Source: DASZMJ01 sp035551935 (GTDB taxonomy: Bacteria > Planctomycetota > Planctomycetia > Isosphaerales > Isosphaeraceae). From it: a stretch of 19,990 bases of DNA. Location: contig DASZMJ010000540.1 in NCBI GenBank assembly GCA_035551935.1, forward strand, positions 1-19,990, written 5' to 3'. Both the position numbers and the translations under genes were made by a program. Position 1 is the stretch's first letter. Each line of letters begins with the position of its first letter. The notes under the pieces are model-generated. The model ran no database searches. It was not told the origin of the DNA and saw nothing but the letters and a program-made list of their open reading frames with translations. Shown piece after piece: positions 7,926 to 14,536 of this stretch.

Positions 7926-8174
7926 ATCATCGAGAGAATCGAAGCCATCCGTTCGAAGACCGATCTGGCAGCATTCGTCCGCGACCTGCTCGCCGACCTC
8001 CGATCGAGGCCGGAAGCATGGGCGAACATATCACTCGATACCTACCTCGAAGCCCTTGCTGCCTGGGTCGAAGACATGGAGGGTGACTACCATAATCGCG
8101 GCGAGGCGGTCCCCGAACAGCCGAGCTGGAAGACGCTGGGAGAGATCTTGGTGGCCGCGACGATCTACGAGTGA
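7926..8174 (+). CDS. Small DUF7660-like protein, no standard start codon
   Basis: The frame from 7923 to the TGA at 8172-8174 translates to an 82-residue acidic protein from ATC 7926. It contains DLAAFVRDLLADL, YLEALAAWVEDMEGDYHNRG and EQPSWKTLGEILVAATIYE. This strongly resembles a family of small bacterial proteins I know as DUF7660 (recalled, not searched), so the frame is very likely real or recently real. A stop (TGA 7920-7922) lies just upstream, and there is no ATG, GTG or TTG before the conserved part. Candidate starts are ATC 7926 or 7929, or CTG 7965; the first in-frame ATG (8076) would lose more than half the protein. It may therefore be a decayed gene, use a rare start, or reflect a base error. 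It begins about 10 bases after the nuclease stop and ends 20 bases before the nucleotidyltransferase start, suggesting an operon. Confidence 0.55.
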   Translation: MIERIEAIRSKTDLAAFVRDLLADLRSRPEAWANISLDTYLEALAAWVEDMEGDYHNRGEAVPEQPSWKTLGEILVAATIYE

Positions 8175-8194
8175 ACGGTCGCGGAGGTTGAACG

Positions 8195-8842
8195 ATGGAC
8201 CTCGAATCGAGCATCGGCGTCGTCCCCTACGAGGTCCGACTCCGGCAGGATCGGGAGTGGGCGATGGACGAGGGGGACCGTTTCTTCCGTGGGGATGACG
8301 CGGTCTTCAAGACGCTCCGGGCGATCGGTCGGCGGCTCGACGAGCTGGGCGTGGCGTATGCCGTCGCGGGGGGCATGGCGCTCAACGCGCACGGGTTCCG
8401 GCGGCTGACCGTGGACGTGGATATCCTCGTCACCCGCGAGGGGCTCCGGGTCATCCACGAGAAGCTCGAAGGGCTCGGCTACGTGCCGCCGTTCGCCGGC
8501 TCGAAGAACCTGCGCGATACCGAGCACGGCGTCCGGATCGAGTTCCTCGTCGCCGGCGACTTCCCCGGCGACGGCAAGCCCAAGCCGGTCGCCTTCCCCG
8601 ACCCGGCCACGATCGCCGTCGACATCGACGGCGTGAAGTACCTCGGCCTGCCGACCCTGATCCAGCTCAAGCTGGCCTCGGGGATGACCAATCCCGGACG
8701 CATGAAGGATCTCGGCGACGTCCAGGAACTGATCCGGGCCGTCAGTCTTCCGAAGGAGTTCGGCGAACTCCTCGACCCGTTCGTCCGCGGGAAGTTCGAG
8801 GAGCTCTGGGAGGGGGTCCGGCAGGGCGCACGAGAGCCGTGA
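8195..8842 (+). CDS. Nucleotidyltransferase-fold protein, AbiEii-like
   Basis: A 215-aa protein with the minimal nucleotidyltransferase signature: AVAGGMALNAHGFRR (Gly59-Gly60), then VDVDILV (Asp74, Asp76) and a third acidic residue in RIEFLVAGDF (Glu116). A later helix, KLASGMTNPGRMKDLGDVQE, is typical of AbiEii/AbiGii-toxin-like and related nucleotidyltransferase families. The activity (transfer of NMP to tRNA, protein or another target) cannot be read from sequence. GGAGG lies 7 bases before ATG 8195; an internal ATG at 8264 (MDEGDRFF) is an alternative. No typical AbiEi-like antitoxin or HEPN partner is adjacent. It follows the DUF7660-like frame by 20 bases and converges with the next gene, 15 bases away. 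Confidence 0.8.
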   Translation: MDLESSIGVVPYEVRLRQDREWAMDEGDRFFRGDDAVFKTLRAIGRRLDELGVAYAVAGGMALNAHGFRRLTVDVDILVTREGLRVIHEKLEGLGYVPPFAGSKNLRDTEHGVRIEFLVAGDFPGDGKPKPVAFPDPATIAVDIDGVKYLGLPTLIQLKLASGMTNPGRMKDLGDVQELIRAVSLPKEFGELLDPFVRGKFEELWEGVRQGAREP

Positions 8843-8857
8843 AGGGCGCGGCCGGGG

Positions 8858-9634
8858 TCAGGTGGAACGGCGATCGCCGGTCGGCGGGGGCGGCCGGTTG
8901 TAGTCGGGGGTGTGGTCGCCGTCGAGCAGCCACTGGCCCTGGTCGTCCTGGGTCCAGAACAGGCGGATGCTGAGGGAACGGTCGGTGGCCGAGGGGGCCT
9001 TGCGGTCGGAGAGGCTGGCGCGCTGGGCCCGCGAGCCGGAGCCCGGGGAGGGTGCCCCGGCGGCGGTGGCCGCCAGCGGCGGGATGATCATGACGGTCAC
9101 GACCGCGGTGTGCGACTTCGAGTCGGGCCGGCCGGACTCGACCCAGAGGGTCGCGTCGGCGCCGATGCCCTTCTGGACGCAGAGGCCGCGGACGCTGTCG
9201 GCCCAGGCCTCGAGCTTCGGGGCCGTGCCGGGGGCCGCGACGGCGTCGAGGTGCTGATTGTCGCCGTGGAGGATCGCCTCGGTCGCGTACTTGCCCCGGC
9301 CGATGAGGTCGTCGGGGACGTTCAGCCGCGCCCGGTTGGCCCACTTGACCGCCAGGGCCCCCACGCCGACGACCACGACCACGATCGCCACCGCTCGGAC
9401 CGCCACCGGGAGGCGTCGCCAGTGGACCATCGGGTCCAACTCGGGCTCCTTCGCGCCGACCTTCGCGTAGGAGGTCTTCTCCTCCTCCGGCTTCGGCCGC
9501 TTGCCGCTCCGGAAGTTCCCCGTGCTATCCAGATAAAAATAGACATCACATTTTGGACAATGCAATTGCGAACCCAACCGATTGGGCGGGATCCGATAGT
9601 TGACCCCGCAGCCGGGGCACTGGACTGGAAGCAT
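8858..9634 (-). CDS. Zinc-ribbon membrane protein, hypothetical
   Basis: The protein begins MLPVQCPGCGVNYRIPPNRL with a four-cysteine zinc ribbon (Cys6, Cys9, Cys26, Cys29) resembling MJ0042-type or FmdB-like ribbons. A charged linker (GKRPKPEEEK) and one transmembrane segment (about residues 77-97, AVAIVVVVVGVGALAV) follow. The remaining 160 residues, probably extracytoplasmic, include a VMIIPPLAATAAGAP segment and RLFWTQDDQGQWLLDGDHTP, which looks like a small alpha/beta domain. The start (CAT at 9632-9634) is chosen because GGGGAG lies 6 bases before it and the zinc ribbon then starts at residue 6; the longer frame to 9811 has an Arg/Gly-rich shadow-like prefix. It is 258 aa. The function is unknown; such proteins are frequent in planctomycetes. 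Confidence 0.8.
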   Translation of the reverse strand: MLPVQCPGCGVNYRIPPNRLGSQLHCPKCDVYFYLDSTGNFRSGKRPKPEEEKTSYAKVGAKEPELDPMVHWRRLPVAVRAVAIVVVVVGVGALAVKWANRARLNVPDDLIGRGKYATEAILHGDNQHLDAVAAPGTAPKLEAWADSVRGLCVQKGIGADATLWVESGRPDSKSHTAVVTVMIIPPLAATAAGAPSPGSGSRAQRASLSDRKAPSATDRSLSIRLFWTQDDQGQWLLDGDHTPDYNRPPPPTGDRRST

Positions 9635-10107
9635 GGCCGTCTCCCCTTCACCCCGTGCCGGCGCGGGCATGGCCCCGCGAGCACGCGAAGGATTGCACCC
9701 GACGTTCGCGCCGCCTCGCACGGCGCCAGACCCAGACCGATGACCCCGCGCGCCGGGGTGCGACCCGCACCGCGACGCAGCTCGCGACCCGAATGCCGGG
9801 CGATCCGGCATCAGGGGGTGGAACCTTCAGGCATTCCAATCATTGCCGAGACGCCCACGCCGGGCAAGAGCCCTGGCTCGGCCGGCGCCGGCTCGAGTTG
9901 CTACCGGAACTGTAGCTTACGGCCGGCCCGGTCGAGGTTCGACTTGCCCGATCGGTCCGGGGTGGATAGCCTGCTGGGGCCGAACCTCCCCGAAGACGAG
10001 CGGACCCTCGCACCACCCTCTACGCGAGGACGGGCCGCTTTGGGACAGGGAAAGGAACGGCGGCCTCCAGACTCGGCGGTCGCGGCCTCTCGGCGAGGGC
10101 CTCGTCC
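9635..10107. other. Divergent intergenic region, promoters not resolved
   Basis: This 473-base gap lies between the zinc-ribbon gene and the divergent epimerase gene. I see no convincing protein: the open frames across it are Arg/Pro-rich shadows. A weak promoter-like pair for the plus-strand gene is TTGCCC (9944-9949) and GATAGC (9965-9970) with a 15-base spacer. Small inverted repeats occur around 9744-9769 (CCCCG..CGGGG and GGTGCG-ACC-CGCACC). Confidence 0.3.
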
Positions 10108-11079
10108 ATGCGTGCACTGGTCACCGGGGTCTCGGGATTCGTCGGCGGCCACCTCGCCGAGCACCTGCTCCGGGCCGACGATCAGGTCGTCGGCCTGTCT
10201 TCCTCGGGGCGTTGGCCCGACTCGCTGGCGCAACTGGCCGCCCGGGTCCGCCTCGAGCGCTGCGACCTGGCCGACGCGACCGACGACCGGCTTGCCGACC
10301 TCGTCGCGCGGAAGCAACCCGAGGTCGTCTACCACCTCGCCGCCCAGGCCAACCCGCAGGCCAGCGTCGCCGACCCGCGCGGGACCTGGGCGCTGAACCT
10401 GGGCGGGACCCTGAACCTGCTCGAGGCCGTCCGCGCCTCGGGCCAGCGGCCGAGGGTCGTGCTGGTCGGCTCGGGGGTCTGCTACGGCAACCCCGCGCCC
10501 GAGCACCTGCCCGTGACCGAGGACTGCCCGTTGCGGCCCAACAACCCGTATTCCGCCAGCAAGGGGGCGGCGGACCTGGTGGGCATCCAGTACGTGCTGG
10601 CGCATGGGCTTGATGTCGTGATGGTCCGACCGTTCAACCACTCGGGCCCGCGGCAGGCGCCCAACTACGTGCTCGGCGGCCTGGCGCGCCAGGTCGCCGA
10701 GGTCGAGGCCGGCCGCAAGGGACGCGTCGAGGTCGGCAACCTCGAGGTCGTCCGCGACTTCACCGACGTCCGCGACGTCGTCCGCGCCTATCGACTCCTC
10801 GCCACCCGCGGCACCGCCGGCGAGGTCTACAACCTCGGCACCGGCGCCGGCACCCGCCTGGCCGACGCCCTGGAGACGCTCAAAGGACTGGCCAAGGCCC
10901 CGATCGAGGTCTTCGTCGACCCGGGGCGCGTCCGCCCCGTCGACCAGCCCCTGCTCGTCGCCGACCCCTCCAAGCTCCGCGCCGCCACCGGCTGGACCCC
11001 GCTCATCCCCATCGAGCAGACCCTCCGCGACATGCTCGACTCCTGGCGCGAGCATTTCCGAGGCGGCGTGGATCGCTGA
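10108..11079 (+). CDS. NAD(P)-dependent nucleotide-sugar epimerase/reductase, GDP-mannose dehydratase/Rmd-like
   Basis: An extended SDR enzyme. The Rossmann nucleotide loop is TGVSGFVGGHL (residues 6-16), YHLAAQANPQ follows strand 4, the catalytic Ser lies in VGSGVCYG, and the Tyr-x-x-x-Lys pair is in NPYSASKGAADL (about Tyr148, Lys152). RPFNHSGPRQAPNYV and RDFTDVRDVVRAY are characteristic of GDP-mannose 4,6-dehydratase and GDP-4-keto-6-deoxymannose reductase (Rmd) relatives. The length of 323 aa fits Rmd better than Gmd. The likely role is making a deoxysugar nucleotide for surface polysaccharide; the exact substrate is not determined. GAGGG lies about 9 bases before the ATG. No glycosyltransferase or Gmd partner is in the window, so it is an orphan here. 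Confidence 0.85.
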   Translation: MRALVTGVSGFVGGHLAEHLLRADDQVVGLSSSGRWPDSLAQLAARVRLERCDLADATDDRLADLVARKQPEVVYHLAAQANPQASVADPRGTWALNLGGTLNLLEAVRASGQRPRVVLVGSGVCYGNPAPEHLPVTEDCPLRPNNPYSASKGAADLVGIQYVLAHGLDVVMVRPFNHSGPRQAPNYVLGGLARQVAEVEAGRKGRVEVGNLEVVRDFTDVRDVVRAYRLLATRGTAGEVYNLGTGAGTRLADALETLKGLAKAPIEVFVDPGRVRPVDQPLLVADPSKLRAATGWTPLIPIEQTLRDMLDSWREHFRGGVDR

Positions 11080-11113
11080 ACCCACCGTCCGAGACGGGAT
11101 AGGCAGCAGATCC

Positions 11114-11142
11114 TTGACCCCTGCGGGCGATTCCTGTATCAT
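11114..11142 (+). promoter_or_regulatory. Strong sigma-70 promoter for the Rrf2 regulator
   Basis: TTGACC (11114-11119), a 17-base spacer and TATCAT (11137-11142). It starts 36 bases before the regulator's start codon region's leader, with the predicted start of transcription near 11149. It is one of the two best promoter matches in the window. Confidence 0.6.
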
Positions 11143-11163
11143 CCCTACCGGAATTGCAGGAAT
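11130..11163 (+). promoter_or_regulatory. Possible operator for the Rrf2 regulator (autoregulation)
   Basis: Inverted 7-base arms ATTCCTG (11130-11136) and CAGGAAT (11157-11163), plus the direct repeat GGAATT-GCA-GGAATT (11150-11164), bracket the -10 element and the likely transcription start. Rrf2 proteins commonly repress their own promoters; that this is the site is inference only. Confidence 0.3.
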
Positions 11164-11178
11164 TACCCCCGGGACACG

Positions 11179-11601
11179 ATGCAACTCTCCTTGCAGACGG
11201 ACTACGCCCTGCGGACCTTGCTGTACCTGGCGTCGAAGCCGGGGCGGTCGACGGTGGCGGACGTGGCGGGATTCTACGGGATCTCGGCGCACCACGTCGG
11301 CAAGGTGGTGCATCAGCTCGGGAGGTTGGGGTACGTCCGGAACCATCGCGGGCCGGGCGGCGGCATCGAGCTGGCCCGGCGGCCGGGCGAGATCACCGTC
11401 GGCCGGGTCGTCCTCGACTTCGAGGGGAATATGCACCTCCTCGATTGCGTCGAGACGCCGGGCCTCTGCGTGATCCAGCCGGGCTGCACCCTGCGCCTGG
11501 TCTTCGCCGAGGCGGAGCGCCGGCAGATGGACTACCTCGACGGCGTCACCCTCGAATCCCTGCTGCCAGCCCCCCTCGACCTCGATGTCTTCAAGGCGTG
11601 A
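11179..11601 (+). CDS. nsrR: Rrf2-family transcriptional regulator, NsrR-like with three cysteines
   Basis: A 140-aa winged-helix repressor: MQLSLQTDYALRTLLYLAS at the start, the recognition region ISAHHVGKVVHQLGRLGYV, and the wing RGPGGGIELA, all diagnostic of Rrf2. The C-terminal loop holds Cys90, Cys97 and Cys103 in LDCVETPGLCVIQPGC, a C-x6-C-x5-C arrangement close to the Fe-S cluster cysteines of NsrR (C-x4/5-C-x5-C). By family knowledge NsrR senses nitric oxide through the cluster and derepresses NO detoxification genes; that role here is inferred. A good promoter lies just upstream, and a secreted haem-binding gene follows after 70 bases, consistent with redox or NO-related control of it. 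The symbol is tentative; another Rrf2 subgroup is possible. Confidence 0.8.
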   Translation: MQLSLQTDYALRTLLYLASKPGRSTVADVAGFYGISAHHVGKVVHQLGRLGYVRNHRGPGGGIELARRPGEITVGRVVLDFEGNMHLLDCVETPGLCVIQPGCTLRLVFAEAERRQMDYLDGVTLESLLPAPLDLDVFKA

Positions 11602-11671
11602 CGGGCGCGTCGCCCATCGCGTCGGGGCCGTGGTGCGGACCTCGCCTACATGGCGGATTGGATTCGTGTCG

Positions 11672-12218
11672 ATGAGCATGCAATACTCGCGGTGGGCCGT
11701 TCCGACCTGCTCGATCACCCTGGCGGCGGTGCTGGCCGCCGTCGCCTCGGGCCCCTTCTTCGGGCATGTCGCCCGCGCCGGGGGCGCGGCCGAGGCCGAT
11801 CCGGCGGTCGAGCGGACGCGCGAGCAGGTCCAGATGCTCGACGACCTGTATAAGAATGCCGTCGTCTCGATCACCCGGCGCTACGTGGGCAACAAGGACG
11901 CCGACCCGGCCATCAAGGTCGCCAAGGATGTCTTCGGCGCGATGAAGAAGAAGGGCTGGCACTCGGCCCGGCTCGTCGACGCCACGGGCGAGCCGATGGA
12001 CGAGGCCAACGCGCCGAAGACCGACTTCGAGAAGGAGGCCGCGCGCGATCAACTCGGGCAAGCCCTACTTCGACCGCGTCGTCGGCGAGGGGAAGGACCG
12101 CCGCCTCCTGGCCGCGACCGTCGTGCCCGTCGTCATGGCGAAGTGCGCCGAGTGCCACACGCACAAGAAGGTGGGCGAGGTGCTGGGCTTCATCCGGTAC
12201 GACGTCCCGATCAAGTAA
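11672..12218 (+). pseudogene. Secreted Tll0287-like haem-binding (CxxCH) protein, frameshifted
   Basis: From ATG 11672 (or 11678) the frame encodes a signal peptide (ITLAAVLAAVASGPF) and a helical domain with YKNAVVSITRRYV, then AKDVFGAMKKKGWHSARL and TGEPMDEANAPKTDFEKEAA. After about residue 125 the frame turns into Arg-rich nonsense. The +1 frame continues exactly as expected: INSGKPYFDRVVGEGKDRRL, then ATVVPVVMAKCAECHTHKKV and LGFIRYDVPIK, stop at 12216-12218. This is the DUF3365/Tll0287-like fold with a CAECH c-type haem motif. The switch occurs at the GCGCGCG run 12041-12047; restoring one lost GC pair would rejoin the frames to about 182 aa. It is either a real frameshift mutation, possibly phase-variable, or an assembly error. 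The role is likely periplasmic haem-based redox or gas sensing, linked to the NsrR-like gene upstream. Confidence 0.75.
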
Positions 12219-12223
12219 TCGAT

Positions 12224-12298
12224 CTCGCTCGGTCCGTCGTGCGAACCGAATCCTTCGTCCAAGATAGGAAGGTCGATCCGCACGGCGGACCCCGCGAG
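12224..12298. terminator. Long imperfect inverted repeat between convergent genes
   Basis: Arms 12224-12243 and 12279-12298 (20 bases each, 3-4 mismatches) share GGTCCG and GTGCG blocks. The 35-base loop contains a smaller CCTTC...GAAGG stem. It sits exactly between the haem protein (stop 12218) and ppk1 (stop 12309, minus strand), so a bidirectional terminator is the natural reading. Confidence 0.5.
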
Positions 12299-12308
12299 CG
12301 ACCGCCGA

Positions 12309-14525
12309 TCAGACGCCCGCCCGCAGGCCCGGCGGGGCGACGGCGGGCGACGGGGAGCGGATGGGGTCGGCGGCGGAGAGCTCGCGGGCCATGTTCTGGA
12401 ACTCGACCTGCGAGCGGACGGCCGGCTCGCCGTCGCGGGGCGGGGGGACGCGGACGTAGGTGCCGTCGGGCTGGAGGACGCGGGCCTTGACGTTGTCGGA
12501 GAGGACGACGCCGAGGATGCCGTCGACGATCCGGTTCTTGAGCCGGGGGTCCTCGATCGAGAACATCAGCTCGACCCGGCGGCGGAAGTTCCGCGGCATC
12601 CAGTCGGCCGAGGCGAGGAAGACCTCGGGGCGGTCGTTGTTCTGGAAGTAGCTGATCCGCGAGTGCTCCAGGAACTTGTCGACGATGCTGACGACCCGGA
12701 TGTTCTCCGAGACGCCGGGCAGGCCGGGCCGCAGGCAGCAGATCCCGCGGATGATCAGGTCGATGCGGACGCCGGCGCGGCTGGCGGCGTAGAGCGCCTC
12801 GATGGCGCCGGGGTCGACCAGGGCGTTCATCTTGGCGATGATCCGCGCCGGCAGGCCGGCCTCGGCGTGCCGGCGCTCGCGGTCGATCAGGTCGATGATC
12901 CGGTCGGCCAGGAACTTGGGCGCGATGATCAGCTTCTTCCAGTCGTGCCCCTGCGAGTAGCCCGTCAGCAGGTTGAACAGGGCGCTGGCGTCCTCGCCGA
13001 ACTCGGGGCGGCAGGTGAACAGGCCGAGGTCGGTGTAGATCCGCGAGGTGATCGGGTTGTAGTTGCCGGTGCCGAGGTGGACGTACCGCCGCAGGCCGTC
13101 GTGCTCGCGGCGGACGACCAGCGCCGCCTTGCAGTGGGTCTTCAGGCCGACCATGCCGTAGACGACGTGGACGCCGGCCTTCTGCAACGCGCGGGCCTTG
13201 ACGATGTTGTTCTCCTCGTCGAGCCGCGCCTGGAGCTCGACCAGCGCCGTCACCTGCTTGCCGTTCTCGGCGGCGCGGGCCAGGGCGTTGAGGATCGGGT
13301 TGTCGTCGGCGGTCCGGTAGAGCGTCTGCTTGATCGCCAGGACCTGCGGGTCGTCGGCGGCCTGCTCGATGAACTGGACGACCGAGCCGAAGGATTCATA
13401 GGGATGATGGACGAGAATATCCTGTTCTCGGATCGCGGCGAACACGTTGGCGCGGGCGGCCAGGGGGGCGGGCATCTGGGGCTCGAAGGAGGGCTCCTTG
13501 AGGTCGCGGAAGCCGTCGAGGCGGCAGAGGGCCACCAGGGCGGTCAGGTCGACGGGGCCGGGGACCTTGTAGACGTCGCGGTCGTCGAGGTCGAGCGCCG
13601 GGGCGGTCTGGAGCTGGGCGAGGAACCCCTCGTCGGCCGTCTCGGCGATCTCGAGCCGCACCGCCGCGCCCCACTTGCGCTGGCGGAGCGTCTCCTGGAT
13701 CGTGGTCATGAGGCTGCTCTTGACCTCGTTCTCCTGGATGCTGAGGTCGCTGTTGCGGGTGACGCGGAAGGCGACGCGGGCGGCGACGCGGAAGCCGCCG
13801 AAGAGCGAGTCGAGCCGCGGGCCGATGACGTCCTCCAGGAGCACGAACCTGCGCCGGCCGTCCCCCTCGTCGGGCAGGGGGACGAGCCGGCTGAGCACCG
13901 CGGGCACCTGCAAGACGGCGTAGAGCTGCCGCTGCGAATCCTGGCCCGTCGCCTCGATGCGGAGGATCAGGTTGAGGCTCTTGTTGTGCAGGTGCGGGAA
14001 CGGGTGCGCCGGGTCGATGGCCAACGGGGTGAGGACCGGGTAGACCTGGCTGTCGAAGTAGCCGTCGAGGAAGGCGACCTGGCCGGGGGTCAGGTCCTCG
14101 GGCTTGCAGATGAGGATGCCATTCTCGGCGAGCGCGGGCCGGAGCTCGTCGCGCCAGGTCTCGTATTGGCGGGCGACGAAGTCCCTGGTGCGGCGGGCGA
14201 TCTCGACGAGCTGGGCCAGGGGGCCCATGCCGTCGGGGGGGGTGTCCTGGGGCTCGAGGTCGTCGTAGAGCTGGGCCTGGAGGCCGGCGACGCGGACCTC
14301 GAAGAACTCGTCGAGGTTCGACGCCGCGATGGCGAGGAAGCGGAGCCGGTCGAGCAGCGGCACGCTCGGCTCGCGCGCCTCCTCCAGCACGCGCTCGTCG
14401 AACCCGAGCCAGCTCAGCTCGCGGTTGATGAAGAGGCTCGGGTCGTGGCCGTCGGCCTCGGCGGCCTTGGTGGCGGTCGGGAGGATCGTGGCGGCGACGG
14501 CGCCGTTCTGGGACGGGATGGACAT
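12309..14525 (-). CDS. ppk1: Polyphosphate kinase 1
   Basis: This enzyme makes inorganic polyphosphate reversibly from ATP, usually membrane-associated. The N-terminal domain shows FINRELSWLGFDERVLEEA and FLAIAASNLDEFFEVRVAGL. Later motifs are DPAHPFPHLHNKSLNL, HHPYESFGSVVQFIEQAADD, IKQTLYRT and ALVELQARLDEENNI. The two histidines of the active site are His464 (KTHCKA) and His483 (YVHLGTGNYN), 19 residues apart as in E. coli PPK (435/454); the first is the phosphorylated one. The C-terminal domain contains RGICCLRPG, FQNNDRPEVFLASADWMPRN and RRVELMFSI. It is 738 aa, slightly long owing to extra residues at both ends. ATG 14525 has GAGG 9 bases upstream; an alternative GTG at 14540 overlaps the nfo stop as GTGA. 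Both support co-transcription with nfo. Confidence 0.96.
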   Translation of the reverse strand: MSIPSQNGAVAATILPTATKAAEADGHDPSLFINRELSWLGFDERVLEEAREPSVPLLDRLRFLAIAASNLDEFFEVRVAGLQAQLYDDLEPQDTPPDGMGPLAQLVEIARRTRDFVARQYETWRDELRPALAENGILICKPEDLTPGQVAFLDGYFDSQVYPVLTPLAIDPAHPFPHLHNKSLNLILRIEATGQDSQRQLYAVLQVPAVLSRLVPLPDEGDGRRRFVLLEDVIGPRLDSLFGGFRVAARVAFRVTRNSDLSIQENEVKSSLMTTIQETLRQRKWGAAVRLEIAETADEGFLAQLQTAPALDLDDRDVYKVPGPVDLTALVALCRLDGFRDLKEPSFEPQMPAPLAARANVFAAIREQDILVHHPYESFGSVVQFIEQAADDPQVLAIKQTLYRTADDNPILNALARAAENGKQVTALVELQARLDEENNIVKARALQKAGVHVVYGMVGLKTHCKAALVVRREHDGLRRYVHLGTGNYNPITSRIYTDLGLFTCRPEFGEDASALFNLLTGYSQGHDWKKLIIAPKFLADRIIDLIDRERRHAEAGLPARIIAKMNALVDPGAIEALYAASRAGVRIDLIIRGICCLRPGLPGVSENIRVVSIVDKFLEHSRISYFQNNDRPEVFLASADWMPRNFRRRVELMFSIEDPRLKNRIVDGILGVVLSDNVKARVLQPDGTYVRVPPPRDGEPAVRSQVEFQNMARELSAADPIRSPSPAVAPPGLRAGV

Positions 14526-14536
14526 GGGCGGGCGCC

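Noticed and set aside
7411..8298. A 295-codon plus-strand open frame spanning the nuclease end and the next genes
   Set aside because: Its translation is Arg/Ser/Pro-rich and it overlaps three better-supported frames.
9912..10396. Open frames in the gap before the epimerase gene
   Set aside because: They have no conserved motif, are Arg/Pro-rich, and run out of frame into the epimerase.
10108..11079. Polysaccharide biosynthesis cluster
   Set aside because: Only a single nucleotide-sugar SDR gene is present, with no glycosyltransferase or transport gene nearby.
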